DNA of 64,000 nucleotides from UBA1181 sp045617845 (lineage in GTDB: Bacteria; Bacteroidota; Bacteroidia; Bacteroidales; Paludibacteraceae): contig JAZLJL010000066.1 in assembly GCA_045617845.1 (NCBI GenBank), forward strand, positions 1-64,000, written 5' to 3'. Made by a program: the position numbers and the translations under genes. The notes under the pieces were generated by a model. That model searched no databases and was not told the DNA's origin. It saw nothing but the letters and a program-made list of their open reading frames with translations. This document shows positions 1 to 8,861 of the stretch, one piece after another (the first letter of the stretch is position 1; the number at the start of each line of letters is the position of its first letter).

Positions 1-51
1 CTCCAAACTTTTTTCGAAGTTTTTTCAATCTTTTTTTCGAGCACCGCCCGG

Positions 52-120
52 ACCGTTGTCCGTGCCTTTCGTTCTCGAAAGCGGGTGCAAAAGTAGTGCA
101 TCCCGCTTTACCATCCAAAT
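52..120 (-). promoter_or_regulatory. Strong leftward promoter with structured leader
   Basis: On the minus strand there is a -33 box TTTG (117-120), a 21-bp spacer and a perfect -7 box TACTTTTG (88-95), matching the Bacteroidota sigma consensus TTTG/TAnnTTTG. The transcribed side is GC-rich and can fold (GGAC and GTCC around 52-63, and a CGCTTTCG/CGAAAG pair). It then becomes A-rich on the transcript towards the window edge. This layout reminds me of Bacteroidota rRNA operon leaders, but no rRNA sequence is inside the window, so that reading is an inference. The promoter itself is well supported. Confidence 0.6.
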
Positions 121-233
121 ATTCTCGCATATTTTTTTTGCCTTTCTCGCTAACTCACTATCTACCAGCGAGAAAAATTTCACAAAGTATGAGTTTGAAA
201 TATCTAAAATCACAAAAACACCCTATTACACAT

Positions 234-273
234 GTCTAAAAAGCAGAAGAGACGGTGTAATCGCCGTCTTTTC
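234..273 (-). terminator. Probable terminator of the Mur ligase gene
   Basis: A hairpin with core stem GACGG/CCGTC (251-255 with 264-268), extendable to 246/273, is followed in the leftward direction by a T-rich stretch (ctttttag on the minus strand at about 236-243). It lies some 200 bp beyond the stop of the leftward Mur ligase gene. The T run is modest, so strength is uncertain. Confidence 0.45.
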
Positions 274-469
274 ATTCCCACGCACATGTATTATTTTGTC
301 AATCCGTAGAATTATTCGAAACTAACATTTACGAAAAACAATATTTTTTTGAATATATTTTTTTCATACACTCAAACAAAAGCAAAGAGGAATTTAGAAT
401 TCACCTTGAAAATACGGAAAAAGAAACTGATACAATGAACAGACAAATTCATCGTACCCGAATCTATAC

Positions 470-1861
470 TTATAAACTTTTCAATATTTCCGCGGCAAAA
501 TCAGACAAAGTAGTATCACGGGCGCCCATAATCAAAACCACATCACCATCCGTCACGTTCCCTTTCAAGTAAGGTATCAGCTCTTTTCTGTCAGGGAAGT
601 ATTCAACTTGAGCACTATCCGCCTTCATTTTTCCAGCCACATCAGCGGAAGTAACCTCACGAGAGACCGTACCTCCCGCATAGTATACATCAGAAAGAAT
701 AAACTTATCGTCCGGACGAAGAGGTTGCAACACCTCACTCTCCAACTCCGCATGCATAAACTTCAGCGGACCGAAGCCATGCGGTTGGAACCATGCGAAC
801 ACCCGTTTCCCCACTGACTGACACGCCCGAATTGCGCACACCACCTCCGCCGGATTATGCGCGAAGTCATCGATGACATAGACTCCGTTCTTCTTACCAG
901 TCAGCTGCGTACGCCTATATATACCCCTATAAGAAGAGAGCGCCTCGATGATCGACGCCATGTCAGCACCGACAGCGGAGCAACAAGCGATCGCAGCCAA
1001 AGCATTTTCCATATTGTGACGACCGATCACAGGAATATCCACCTTACGTCCATTACATTCAAAAGAGATAGAGAAGCCAGACTGGCAGAAATTCTCTCCA
1101 TTAAACCCGCATTCAGTCTCCACACCGAAATCATAATCCTTGTTAACCGAAAGCGCCTTCGACCTAGGATGGCCTTGATTCACGATGAACCTTTTCGTCG
1201 TATGGCTTCTGAACGTTTCAAAAAGCTCCTCCAGTTCATTATAATCCTTATGGTCACGATCCATATTCAGCAACAAAGCCACTTCGGACGTATAATTGAC
1301 AATGGAACCATCCGACTCATCCGCCTCGATGACCAGCCAATCACTCTTGCCAACCCAAGCATTGCCAGGCAAACCTTTCTCCTGCAAAGAGGTCAGTCCA
1401 GCGCCACTCATGATGGAAGGCGAGAACCCGCACTCCTCCAAAACATGGAAAATCATGGCCGTCGTGGTAGACTTTCCGGAAGTTCCGCCCACAGCGATTG
1501 TCCTTTTCGTCCTTGAAATAGAGGCTAAAAGTTCCGACCTCTTAATAATAGGAATATTTAACGACAAAGCCTTTTGATACTCCACATTAGACTCCTCAAT
1601 CGCCGTAGAGACAACCAGCACGTCAACATCATTCGTCAATCCGGAAGCATCCTGGAAGAAGCAATTGATGCCAAGTTTCTCAAATTGTTCCTGAATCAAA
1701 GACTTATGCTCCTTATTAAAAAGGCGGTCGCTACCGGAAACACTTTTCCCGACGCCAGCCAAATATTGTGCGATAGCACTCATACCCGTACCTGCTATAC
1801 CCACGAAAAAGAAATGCCGGTAGGCTTTGAAATCAAATTGATTATTCATCATCATTTTCAT
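470..1861 (-). CDS. MurC/Mpl-like Mur ligase family protein
   Basis: A 463-residue ATP-dependent Mur ligase of the MurC/Mpl group. The N-terminal UDP-binding Rossmann domain is seen at about 15-110 (GIAGTGMSAI near 21-30). The central ATPase domain has a P-loop GGTSGKST at 125-132 and EADESDGS near 179-186, and a C-terminal ligase domain follows (DDFAHNP). The P-loop reads GTSGKST where MurC and Mpl usually have GTHGKTT, and the middle domain has DRDHK where the genuine MurC of this window has a DHL motif. A canonical murC lies at 17489-18859, so this is a paralogue. It may recycle muropeptides (Mpl-like) or act on another UDP-sugar substrate; sequence alone does not decide. It is transcribed alone, divergent from the T9SS cassette. 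The start ATG is followed by three further Met codons, so the exact N-terminus is uncertain. Confidence 0.75.
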   Translation of the reverse strand: MKMMMNNQFDFKAYRHFFFVGIAGTGMSAIAQYLAGVGKSVSGSDRLFNKEHKSLIQEQFEKLGINCFFQDASGLTNDVDVLVVSTAIEESNVEYQKALSLNIPIIKRSELLASISRTKRTIAVGGTSGKSTTTAMIFHVLEECGFSPSIMSGAGLTSLQEKGLPGNAWVGKSDWLVIEADESDGSIVNYTSEVALLLNMDRDHKDYNELEELFETFRSHTTKRFIVNQGHPRSKALSVNKDYDFGVETECGFNGENFCQSGFSISFECNGRKVDIPVIGRHNMENALAAIACCSAVGADMASIIEALSSYRGIYRRTQLTGKKNGVYVIDDFAHNPAEVVCAIRACQSVGKRVFAWFQPHGFGPLKFMHAELESEVLQPLRPDDKFILSDVYYAGGTVSREVTSADVAGKMKADSAQVEYFPDRKELIPYLKGNVTDGDVVLIMGARDTTLSDFAAEILKSL

Positions 1862-2101
1862 TTAAATCATACGCAATATTACGAAAAATTATCCACAAAC
1901 CTCCATGCCTACTAATAATAAATGAGATATACGGGCGATTTCCGAAACAGAGACCTCCAATATTTACCGGCAGGTAATAGCCCCCACTGATTGCGAAAAA
2001 AATCATAAAAAAGTCTCCCTATTGAAGAATTATTCACATCAGATGACAAAAAAACACAAGACAAAAAGAAATTATTCCAAGTAAAAACAAGAGGATTACC
2101 A

Positions 2102-2211
2102 TACCTTTGAAATGTAACAAAACAATACCATGTAATTAGGTTTCCTTACTTTGGGAAATGAAAGAACAACACAATTTTAAGCCATGCCGTTAAATGCGAC
2201 ATGGCTTTTTT
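2102..2211 (+). ncRNA. Candidate short transcript between divergent genes
   Basis: A perfect -7 box TACCTTTG (2102-2109) is followed about 70 bp later by an intrinsic terminator: stem GCCATGCCG (2181-2189) with CGACATGGC (2197-2205), one mismatch, then six T. Neither element serves an obvious protein gene, because the leftward Mur ligase starts at 1861 and the rightward gene starts at 2451. A small RNA of about 90 nt would explain both. I see no clear -33 box, so the promoter half is the weak part. Confidence 0.25.
2179..2211 (+). terminator. Intrinsic terminator in a divergent intergenic region
   Basis: A nine-base-pair stem with one C-A mismatch (2181-2189 with 2197-2205), a seven-base loop and a T6 tract at 2206-2211, reading rightwards. 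It stands upstream of the 2451 gene rather than behind any annotated gene. Confidence 0.6.
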
Positions 2212-2450
2212 CTTAACCACTTTTGAAAGAGTCCAAAGTATTCGGTATACGATTATAACTAAAAGCAAGATAAACCCATTATGAAAAAAAATGGATAGAC
2301 ACCAATCGTGGATCCAATAATATTAACAAATATCAATAAATAACTCCCACACACAAAAGCAAGCATGTCACAAAAGGTTCTTTCAAAAATAATGAATATC
2401 TTAGATTAATAATAATATTGTGTCCCAAAGACTTACAAAACAAAAAAAAC

Positions 2451-4952
2451 ATGTGTAATAAAAACATCGACCATTTTTTTAAGGCAATCACAACGTTTTC
2501 CCTATGCTGTCTCATAGCGGCAAACGCAGTTGCCACAGACACCGCCCCTACACGCCACGGGAAACATGATGTCACAAGGAACATACTAAGGGGAGGCGGC
2601 TCCGAGAAATACGTGAAAGACACGTTGTGTGAAGGTTACCAATACGTGTTTGGAGGAAAGAAATACAAGGAAACGGGAGTCTACCAAGACACCGTGATCG
2701 AGAACGGAAAGGAAGAAATCTACACATTGGACCTCGTTGTCCTCCCCCCATCAGACACAACATTCATATCCGACACGAACAAAGAAGGTGAAAGCTACCA
2801 AAAGAACGGGTTCAACATCACAGACACGGAAGTCGGCACCCATTATTACTTTTTGGACCTAGAAAATAAAGCGGGATGCGACAGCGTAGTATGCTTGGCG
2901 CTAACAACAAAGAAAGCGAAAGACCCAAACAATGGCACCATACTATTCAAGGAAGACTTCGGAGGGAACTCGGTAAACGACCCGATAGCGAAAACGGAAG
3001 GCATACCTCAATGTTCCTACAACTACAACGTAAATCCTAAAGGAGGAGGAAACTATGCGATAAGGAAAGTGGGATGGGACCATAACCAATGGTACTACCC
3101 AATCTACGACCATACGTATCCGGATGACGGGGAAAGAGGCTACCTGATGCAAGTGGACGGAGCAGGAGACAATGGCGTCTTCTACCAGACACAAATCGAT
3201 GGACTATGCGCAAACATGGAACTATACCTATCCATATGGGGGATGAGTTCTACCAAGACGTCAGGATGGAACGATGCGGAACTAGAACTCATAGTCGAAG
3301 ATCTTCACGGCAATATTCTAGCCAGTAAGGAAATCGTACTCGAAAACCAGAAAGGATACTGGGAGCAATTCGGACTTTATTATGTCACGCCCCAAGACGA
3401 GACCTCAATCATCTACAAAATCAAGAACTCAAGTTCCAGCTCATCTGGTAACGATTTCATGATAGACGACATTGAAGTGAAAATAAGCACACCCGCTGTT
3501 AATGTTCCAGACATAAAAGACACATTATGCGTCGGAGAAAACTATTCACTCAGCGCCACATTCGAAAACGACGGCACCTATCAAGAGCCACTTGTCTATG
3601 CCTGGTACCATTCCGACAAGGCAACCTATGACATTTCAGACTGGGAATTCGTATCGTATGGTAAAGAACTAAACTTCAGCAATCTAAAGGAAACAGATGC
3701 CGGTTATTACAAAGTCTGGATTGGCAGCAACGGGACAACCGACATTAACACAACGTGCAACGCAGCCTCCAATATCATAGAATTAAACGTCAAAGACTGC
3801 GGATCGGCTTGCCAAAAAGACCGGATAACTTTGCGTGACACAATCAACCAAGGAGACACCTACATTAAGAATGGGTTCTCAATCATAGGTTCTGAAACGG
3901 GAGAAAAGGAATACCAACAAGATTTGGTGAACAAGCAGGGATGCGACAGTATCGTAACGCTATACCTTACTGTCTTGGCACCCATCGAATGCAACGCTAC
4001 AGACACGATTCTAACAGAGACCATCTGCGAAGGGGAGAGTTACTCATTCGGAGGAGACACATATTCTAGGGAAGGAACTTACTCCAAGAAATACACCAAA
4101 ATATGCCAAGACGGGCAAACGGCAGACAGCACCGTCTACCTTAAATTATCAGTGCTTGCTTCCTCCAAAACGTCTCTGTTCGACAGCGTCGCCATAGGAG
4201 AGAACTACAACAAATACGGTTTCAACATCACAGCATCCAATGAAATCAACATAGAATATCACACCCAAAAACTACAAGCGGCCAACGGGTGCGACAGCAT
4301 CGTCACGCTCAAACTGAAAGTAGTGGAGAAAACAGGCTCCAACCCAGTCCAAGGATGCGTTGCCATAGATACCATAATATACGAAAACATCTGTGAAGGA
4401 GAAACCTTCCCATTCGACGAAGATCAATTAACGAAGGAAGGGGATTACACCAAGACATTCACAAGAATCTGTTCCGACGGACAAAACGCAGACAGCACCG
4501 TCACTATTAGATTAGCCGTGATAAAACCGAAAACAGAGACATTAAACGACCATGTGTTCATCGGACATCCATACCGCTTCAACGGATTCAACATCGATGG
4601 GAGCGACTCCGTTGGGACATTCCAGCACATTCTACGACTTCAATCGCATGAGGGCTGCGACAGCATCGTGACGCTCAACCTCACCGTCAGGAAAGAGCCT
4701 GCCGAATTGGTGATACCAACCGCATTTACGCCATATTCCAACGACGGCATGAACGACATCTTCATGGAAGGACATGAAGTCTACATCTACGACCGCTACG
4801 GAAACCTCATCACCCACTCAACCAACGGATGGGACGGAAATTACAAAGGAGAACCCGCCACACCAGGAGTATACGTATACGTACTAATCGTCGAAGATGA
4901 GAACGGCAGGAAAGAGGAAAAAGGCACAATCGAAATCGTAAAAGCAAAATAA
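2451..4952 (+). CDS. Secreted repeat protein with type B T9SS sorting domain
   Basis: An 833-residue exported surface protein. The ATG at 2451 is chosen because it directly opens a signal peptide (hydrophobic core near residues 13-25, TFSLCCLIAANA); the frame is open to a TTG at 2418. About seven repeats of roughly 50 residues follow in two alternating kinds. One begins like ICEGESYSFGG, and the other has a GFNI segment and ends GCDSIVTLNLTV. Between the second and third repeats, at about 160-450, are an insert starting FKEDFGG, reminiscent of a lectin-like jelly-roll domain, and an Ig-like segment. Residues about 750-833 are a gliding-motility-type (type B) C-terminal sorting domain: IPTAFTPYSNDGMNDIF, VYIYDRYG, GWDG and GVYVYVL. 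It heads a three-gene cassette with PD40/OmpA and PorP/SprF genes, the usual setting for type B cargo. The ligand is unknown; the role as a T9SS adhesin or matrix protein is inferred. Confidence 0.8.
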   Translation: MCNKNIDHFFKAITTFSLCCLIAANAVATDTAPTRHGKHDVTRNILRGGGSEKYVKDTLCEGYQYVFGGKKYKETGVYQDTVIENGKEEIYTLDLVVLPPSDTTFISDTNKEGESYQKNGFNITDTEVGTHYYFLDLENKAGCDSVVCLALTTKKAKDPNNGTILFKEDFGGNSVNDPIAKTEGIPQCSYNYNVNPKGGGNYAIRKVGWDHNQWYYPIYDHTYPDDGERGYLMQVDGAGDNGVFYQTQIDGLCANMELYLSIWGMSSTKTSGWNDAELELIVEDLHGNILASKEIVLENQKGYWEQFGLYYVTPQDETSIIYKIKNSSSSSSGNDFMIDDIEVKISTPAVNVPDIKDTLCVGENYSLSATFENDGTYQEPLVYAWYHSDKATYDISDWEFVSYGKELNFSNLKETDAGYYKVWIGSNGTTDINTTCNAASNIIELNVKDCGSACQKDRITLRDTINQGDTYIKNGFSIIGSETGEKEYQQDLVNKQGCDSIVTLYLTVLAPIECNATDTILTETICEGESYSFGGDTYSREGTYSKKYTKICQDGQTADSTVYLKLSVLASSKTSLFDSVAIGENYNKYGFNITASNEINIEYHTQKLQAANGCDSIVTLKLKVVEKTGSNPVQGCVAIDTIIYENICEGETFPFDEDQLTKEGDYTKTFTRICSDGQNADSTVTIRLAVIKPKTETLNDHVFIGHPYRFNGFNIDGSDSVGTFQHILRLQSHEGCDSIVTLNLTVRKEPAELVIPTAFTPYSNDGMNDIFMEGHEVYIYDRYGNLITHSTNGWDGNYKGEPATPGVYVYVLIVEDENGRKEEKGTIEIVKAK

Positions 4953-4960
4953 CAGTCATC

Positions 4961-6241
4961 ATGAAAAAAATACTCATAGCGCTATTCAGCATATCAAGTA
5001 TGGCAAGTTACGCCATCGAGCGCAACTTTATGGAGGGCTACGACATCGAGCCATCCGCCATCAACACAAGCGAAAGCGAAGGTGGTCTTTCCCTGTTCCA
5101 AGAGAAGCTAGCCTTCTCCAAAAGAGGTAAAATATATGTAGCCAAACTGAACGACAGCTTGGACATCCAAGAAGCGGAAGAAAGGAGCGACCTCAGCGCA
5201 TTGGCGATAGAAGGGCAATTCGCACAATTCGAAGACCAACTATACTTCTCCTCCAACGGGGAGCTATATTGCGCCAAACTGGAAGGGGAACAATGGGGTA
5301 ACCCCCAGAAACTCCGCATCGACGGATTCGGGACAACACGCGTACAAGAAGAAGGAACCACCTTCATCTCGCGCAGATGGACCTACAAGAAAGAGTCAAT
5401 AAAAGGGATGTACAACCCTGCGGTCTCCAAACAAGGGAAAAGAATTTACTTCGCAGGGAACCTACCCGACGGGAAAGGAGGATTGGATATATGGTACATA
5501 GACCGCAACCCAGACAACAAGACATGGTCCGCACCTCGGAACATGGAAAAAGTCAACTCGGAAAATGACGAAGATTTTCCTAATGTGTCGGGAGACACCA
5601 CATTCTACTTCTCTTCCGACAGGAAAGACACACTCGGAGGATTCAACATATACAAGACCTTCTTGAGGGAAGGAGGGGAAGCCCGCATAATCGCAGCAGA
5701 TTTCAACAGCAACGCAAACGACAAGAACTTCACCGTAGCGGGGAACATCCCATTCCTCATTTCCGACAGAGCAGGAGGGGACGACATATACAGACCAGCA
5801 ATCATCCCTACGCCAATCGTCGAAACACCTCCAGTGGACACGACGACAGTGGACACGACGCCACTCAAAGCGGAGAGGAAAGACCTACGCACAGTCATAT
5901 TCTATTTCGATTTCGACAAGACCACCATGGTAGAAAACTACGATGCGGAATTCAAATACCTATATGAATTCATCAACGAGAACACCACATCGTCCATCAT
6001 CATCACTGGGCATACGGACGAAAGGGGATCAGACGAATACAACATCCGGTTGTCCCAAGGACGCGCCAAAGCGGTATACGACAAGCTCATCAAAATGGGC
6101 ATAGAGAAGAGTCGACTAACCTACAAAGGCGAAGGAAAGAGAAATCCTGCGTTAAAAAACGCAAAGACAGGAGAAGAGCACCTTAAGAACCGCCGCGTGG
6201 AAATCGAAAAACAAGAAACATCTAAAAACGACAAAAAATGA
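4961..6241 (+). CDS. PD40 repeat / OmpA-family outer membrane protein
   Basis: 426 residues. A signal peptide (about 1-19, ending YA) is followed by a beta-propeller-like region with PD40/WD40-like repeats at about 45-270 (GGLDIWYIDRN and GGFNIYKTF are typical). A short Pro/Thr-rich linker with a VDTTTVDTT repeat follows, then an OmpA peptidoglycan-binding domain at about 305-420 (FYFDFDKT, TGHTDERGSDEYN, LSQGRAKAV, NRRVEI). It starts 8 bp after the type B cargo gene and its stop overlaps the PorP/SprF start (ATGA), so the three are co-transcribed. The architecture recalls PorE-like and OmpA partners of T9SS. The likely job, inferred, is to hold the cargo or its PorP/SprF partner to the peptidoglycan at the outer membrane. 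Confidence 0.82.
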   Translation: MKKILIALFSISSMASYAIERNFMEGYDIEPSAINTSESEGGLSLFQEKLAFSKRGKIYVAKLNDSLDIQEAEERSDLSALAIEGQFAQFEDQLYFSSNGELYCAKLEGEQWGNPQKLRIDGFGTTRVQEEGTTFISRRWTYKKESIKGMYNPAVSKQGKRIYFAGNLPDGKGGLDIWYIDRNPDNKTWSAPRNMEKVNSENDEDFPNVSGDTTFYFSSDRKDTLGGFNIYKTFLREGGEARIIAADFNSNANDKNFTVAGNIPFLISDRAGGDDIYRPAIIPTPIVETPPVDTTTVDTTPLKAERKDLRTVIFYFDFDKTTMVENYDAEFKYLYEFINENTTSSIIITGHTDERGSDEYNIRLSQGRAKAVYDKLIKMGIEKSRLTYKGEGKRNPALKNAKTGEEHLKNRRVEIEKQETSKNDKK

Positions 6242-7149
6242 ACAAGAAGAGACATATACTAATACTAATGGCGATAGTTATGGCAGCAACCAGCATGCCA
6301 TGCATCGCCCAACAAGACCTTATGCTGTCGCAGGAAATATTCTCGCGCGTGAACAAAAACCCGGCCGCAACAGGAAACACAGGTGACGTGGACATATTCC
6401 TCCACGGCAGGATACAATGGGCAGACATAGACAATAGTCCTAAAACGACCGTCCTGAACGTCACGAACTACGTCGACAAGTGGAAATCCGGCTTCGGTTT
6501 CACCTTCTCATACGACCACATAGGAATAGGGCACAACACCACAAACATGAAATTGGTATACGCCTACCAAATCGACTTAAGCGAACGCTATGTGCTCTCC
6601 ATGGGTCTCGGAGCAGGCTTAAACATCGGAGGATTCGACTACACAGCCAATACGATGATAGACATCAACGAATATGGATGCGACACATACCCTTACGAAA
6701 AGGAAGTGAAGACGACACCCGACTTCGACCTAGGATTCGAGATCAACAACCCAATATGGACCGCAGGTATATCCATGACACACCTGACCAACAAAGAGTC
6801 GACGACGTTCAAGTCAGGACGTCACCTATACCTTTACGGAACGGGGCTAATCCATCTCTGTGAACAATGGATATTAGGTCCGACCTTGGCGTACGTACAC
6901 CACGAGAAGACCAACCTATTGGAGATAGGTTCGCTCGCATATTTCCGCAGAATGTACTGGGGAGGCATCACCTACCGTCCCGACCTGAACGCCAAGAGCA
7001 ACGCCATCATGGCTCTCACGCTTGGAATGGAATGGGAAAAATTCAGATTCGGCTACGCCTATGACTTAGGACTAGGATCGAACAGGAAAGTATCCTCCAA
7101 CACACACGAACTCATACTATCGTACGGAATAGAAAAAAAGAAAAGATAA
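6238..7149 (+). CDS. PorP/SprF family type IX secretion membrane protein
   Basis: 303 residues. A signal peptide ending CIAQ is followed at once by the family's QQDLMLSQEIFSRVNKNPAA start, then an outer membrane beta-barrel to the C-terminus, with the WKSGFGFTFSYDHIG region typical of PorP/SprF. This family occurs next to genes for type B sorted proteins. In Flavobacterium, SprF is needed to deliver the adhesin SprB to the surface; here the matching cargo would be the 2451-4952 product. The start codon overlaps the preceding stop by four bases. A strong terminator follows at 7164-7197, so it closes the operon. Confidence 0.85.
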   Translation: MNKKRHILILMAIVMAATSMPCIAQQDLMLSQEIFSRVNKNPAATGNTGDVDIFLHGRIQWADIDNSPKTTVLNVTNYVDKWKSGFGFTFSYDHIGIGHNTTNMKLVYAYQIDLSERYVLSMGLGAGLNIGGFDYTANTMIDINEYGCDTYPYEKEVKTTPDFDLGFEINNPIWTAGISMTHLTNKESTTFKSGRHLYLYGTGLIHLCEQWILGPTLAYVHHEKTNLLEIGSLAYFRRMYWGGITYRPDLNAKSNAIMALTLGMEWEKFRFGYAYDLGLGSNRKVSSNTHELILSYGIEKKKR

Positions 7150-7163
7150 AGGAGTAAGTGAAA

Positions 7164-7197
7164 GGAGATGACCCCAAAGCAGTCATCTCCTTTTTTT
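7164..7197 (+). terminator. Terminator of the T9SS cassette
   Basis: A perfect nine-base-pair stem GGAGATGAC (7164-7172) with GTCATCTCC (7182-7190) and T7 at 7191-7197, 15 bp after the PorP/SprF stop. Confidence 0.92.
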
Positions 7198-7703
7198 ACA
7201 TTCAAAAATCGACATGGGGAGGAAAATTCCATATCACACTTTAAGGGATTAAGGAACGGACATAATTAAATGTAGCGTAGCCCAACATATAAAGGTGCGA
7301 CGAGACGAGACTAAACGCGCGCAAACAGTACTATATTAGCTTAAATGTCAGTGTTTTACGATAATATATTAAAAAAAATAGAGCATTCTGCATTCTAAAC
7401 CAAAAAGAATCGAAAACCCCAAATGTTTTTTTTTGCATGTTTTTTCAAGCAAATTGTAAGGCAATACGCTATAATAAACCATAAAAATAACAAAATGATA
7501 GAAAAAGTATCATTTTTTATACAAAACGTCATCTAAAACTATCATTTTTAACAGATTATAAATAAAAAATATTCATTTTGTTAGCAAAAAAAGACGTTTA
7601 GATGTTTATCTATAAAGGAAAATTGTTACCTTTGCGGCGTAATTTTAAAAGAGAATTATTTATAACAACAATAAAAAACATCATATAACTAATATTACAG
7701 AAT
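7198..7703 (+). promoter_or_regulatory. AT-rich intergenic region with serC promoter
   Basis: No gene is seen in these 500 bp. The serC promoter has a perfect -7 box TACCTTTG at 7627-7634 and a weak -33 (TTTA near 7605). An AT-rich hairpin, AAAATGATA (7492-7500) with TATCATTTT (7508-7516), sits about 120 bp upstream of the -7 box; its role is unknown. The long leader between promoter and ATG (about 60 nt) shows no riboswitch that I can recognise. Confidence 0.55.
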
Positions 7704-8789
7704 ATGAAAATGCACAATTTTAACGCTGGACCTTCCATTCTTCCACGCGAAGTGATCGAGGAAACCGCAAAGGCAGTTTTGGATTTCGAAGGACACGGAC
7801 TTTCCATCCTAGAAATCAGCCACCGTGCCAAGTACTTCCAACCTGTTGTCGATGAGGCAGAGGCACTTTTCAAGGAGTTGTTGAACATACCTGACGGATA
7901 CAAAGTCCTTTTCCTTGGCGGTGGTGCAAGCTTGGAATTCTGCATGGTTCCATATAACTTCCTCCACAAGAAAGCAGGATATGTGAACACCGGCGTATGG
8001 GCAAAGAAGGCGATGAAAGAGGCAAAACGTTTCGGCGAAGTTGTCGAAGTCGCATCCAGCGCAGACACCACATACAACTACCTTCCAAAAGGATACAGCG
8101 TGCCAGCTGACTTGGATTATCTCCACATCACGACAAACAATACCATTTACGGAACAGAATTACACGCAGATCCTAACGTACCAGTACGTTTGATCGCAGA
8201 TATGTCATCCGACATCTTCTCTCGTCCAATCGACGTCGCTAAATACGATTGTATCTATGGCGGCGCACAAAAGAACTTGGCGCCTGCAGGTGTAACTTTC
8301 GTAATCGTCAAAGAGGACGCACTCACGAAAGAAGAGGGATCAATCCCAACCATGTTGGACTACCGCACACACGTAGCAAACGGATCAATGTTCAACACTC
8401 CTCCGGTATTGCCAGTGTACACCGCATTGTTGAACCTCCGTTGGATCAAGAAGCAAGGTGGTGTAAAGGAGATGCAACGTCGTGCTGAAGAACGCGCGAA
8501 TTTGCTCTACAGCAAAATCGACAACAGCAAGATCTTCAAACCAACCATCGCAGACAAAAACGACCGTTCTTTCATGAACATCTGCTTCGTTTTGAAGGAC
8601 GAGCTTCTCGGCAGACAAGAGGAAATCGAGAAAGACTTCATGGCATTCGCGACAGAAAGAGGCATGGTAGGAATCAAGGGACACCGTTCAGTAGGTGGTT
8701 TCCGCGCTTCTTGCTACAACGCATTGCCACTTGAGAGCGTTAAGGCTTTGGTCGACTGCATCGACGAGTACGAAGCAAAATTCAAATAA
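7704..8789 (+). CDS. serC: Phosphoserine aminotransferase
   Basis: A 361-residue PLP enzyme, cytoplasmic, which transaminates 3-phosphohydroxypyruvate to O-phosphoserine (serine pathway) and can also serve pyridoxal phosphate synthesis. It has the HNFNAGPSILP start of the family, the GGGAS phosphate-binding segment at 72-76, the PLP-binding Lys190 in GGAQKNLAPAGVT, and a C-terminal GHRSVGGFRAS segment. Length is normal for the family. A second ATG two codons downstream (MHNFNAGP) is an alternative start. It is followed by a hairpin and then serA, the preceding step of the same pathway. Confidence 0.97.
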   Translation: MKMHNFNAGPSILPREVIEETAKAVLDFEGHGLSILEISHRAKYFQPVVDEAEALFKELLNIPDGYKVLFLGGGASLEFCMVPYNFLHKKAGYVNTGVWAKKAMKEAKRFGEVVEVASSADTTYNYLPKGYSVPADLDYLHITTNNTIYGTELHADPNVPVRLIADMSSDIFSRPIDVAKYDCIYGGAQKNLAPAGVTFVIVKEDALTKEEGSIPTMLDYRTHVANGSMFNTPPVLPVYTALLNLRWIKKQGGVKEMQRRAEERANLLYSKIDNSKIFKPTIADKNDRSFMNICFVLKDELLGRQEEIEKDFMAFATERGMVGIKGHRSVGGFRASCYNALPLESVKALVDCIDEYEAKFK

Positions 8790-8810
8790 TTTAAGATACT
8801 AATCTTGATC

Positions 8811-8847
8811 GTAGAGACGGTGCCCGCATCGTCTCTACATCATTTTT
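8811..8847 (+). terminator. Intercistronic hairpin between serC and serA
   Basis: A nine-base-pair stem GTAGAGACG (8811-8819) with CGTCTCTAC (8830-8838), followed by ATCATTTTT. The T tract is short and interrupted, so it may act as a partial terminator or mRNA-stabilising element rather than a full stop before serA, 15 bp further on. Confidence 0.6.
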
Positions 8848-8861
8848 AAAAAAGATATATT

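Noticed and set aside
1862..2417. tRNA or riboswitch in intergenic regions
   Set aside because: I scanned the larger gaps for T-loop and cloverleaf patterns and known riboswitch cores and saw none; a covariance-model search would settle it.
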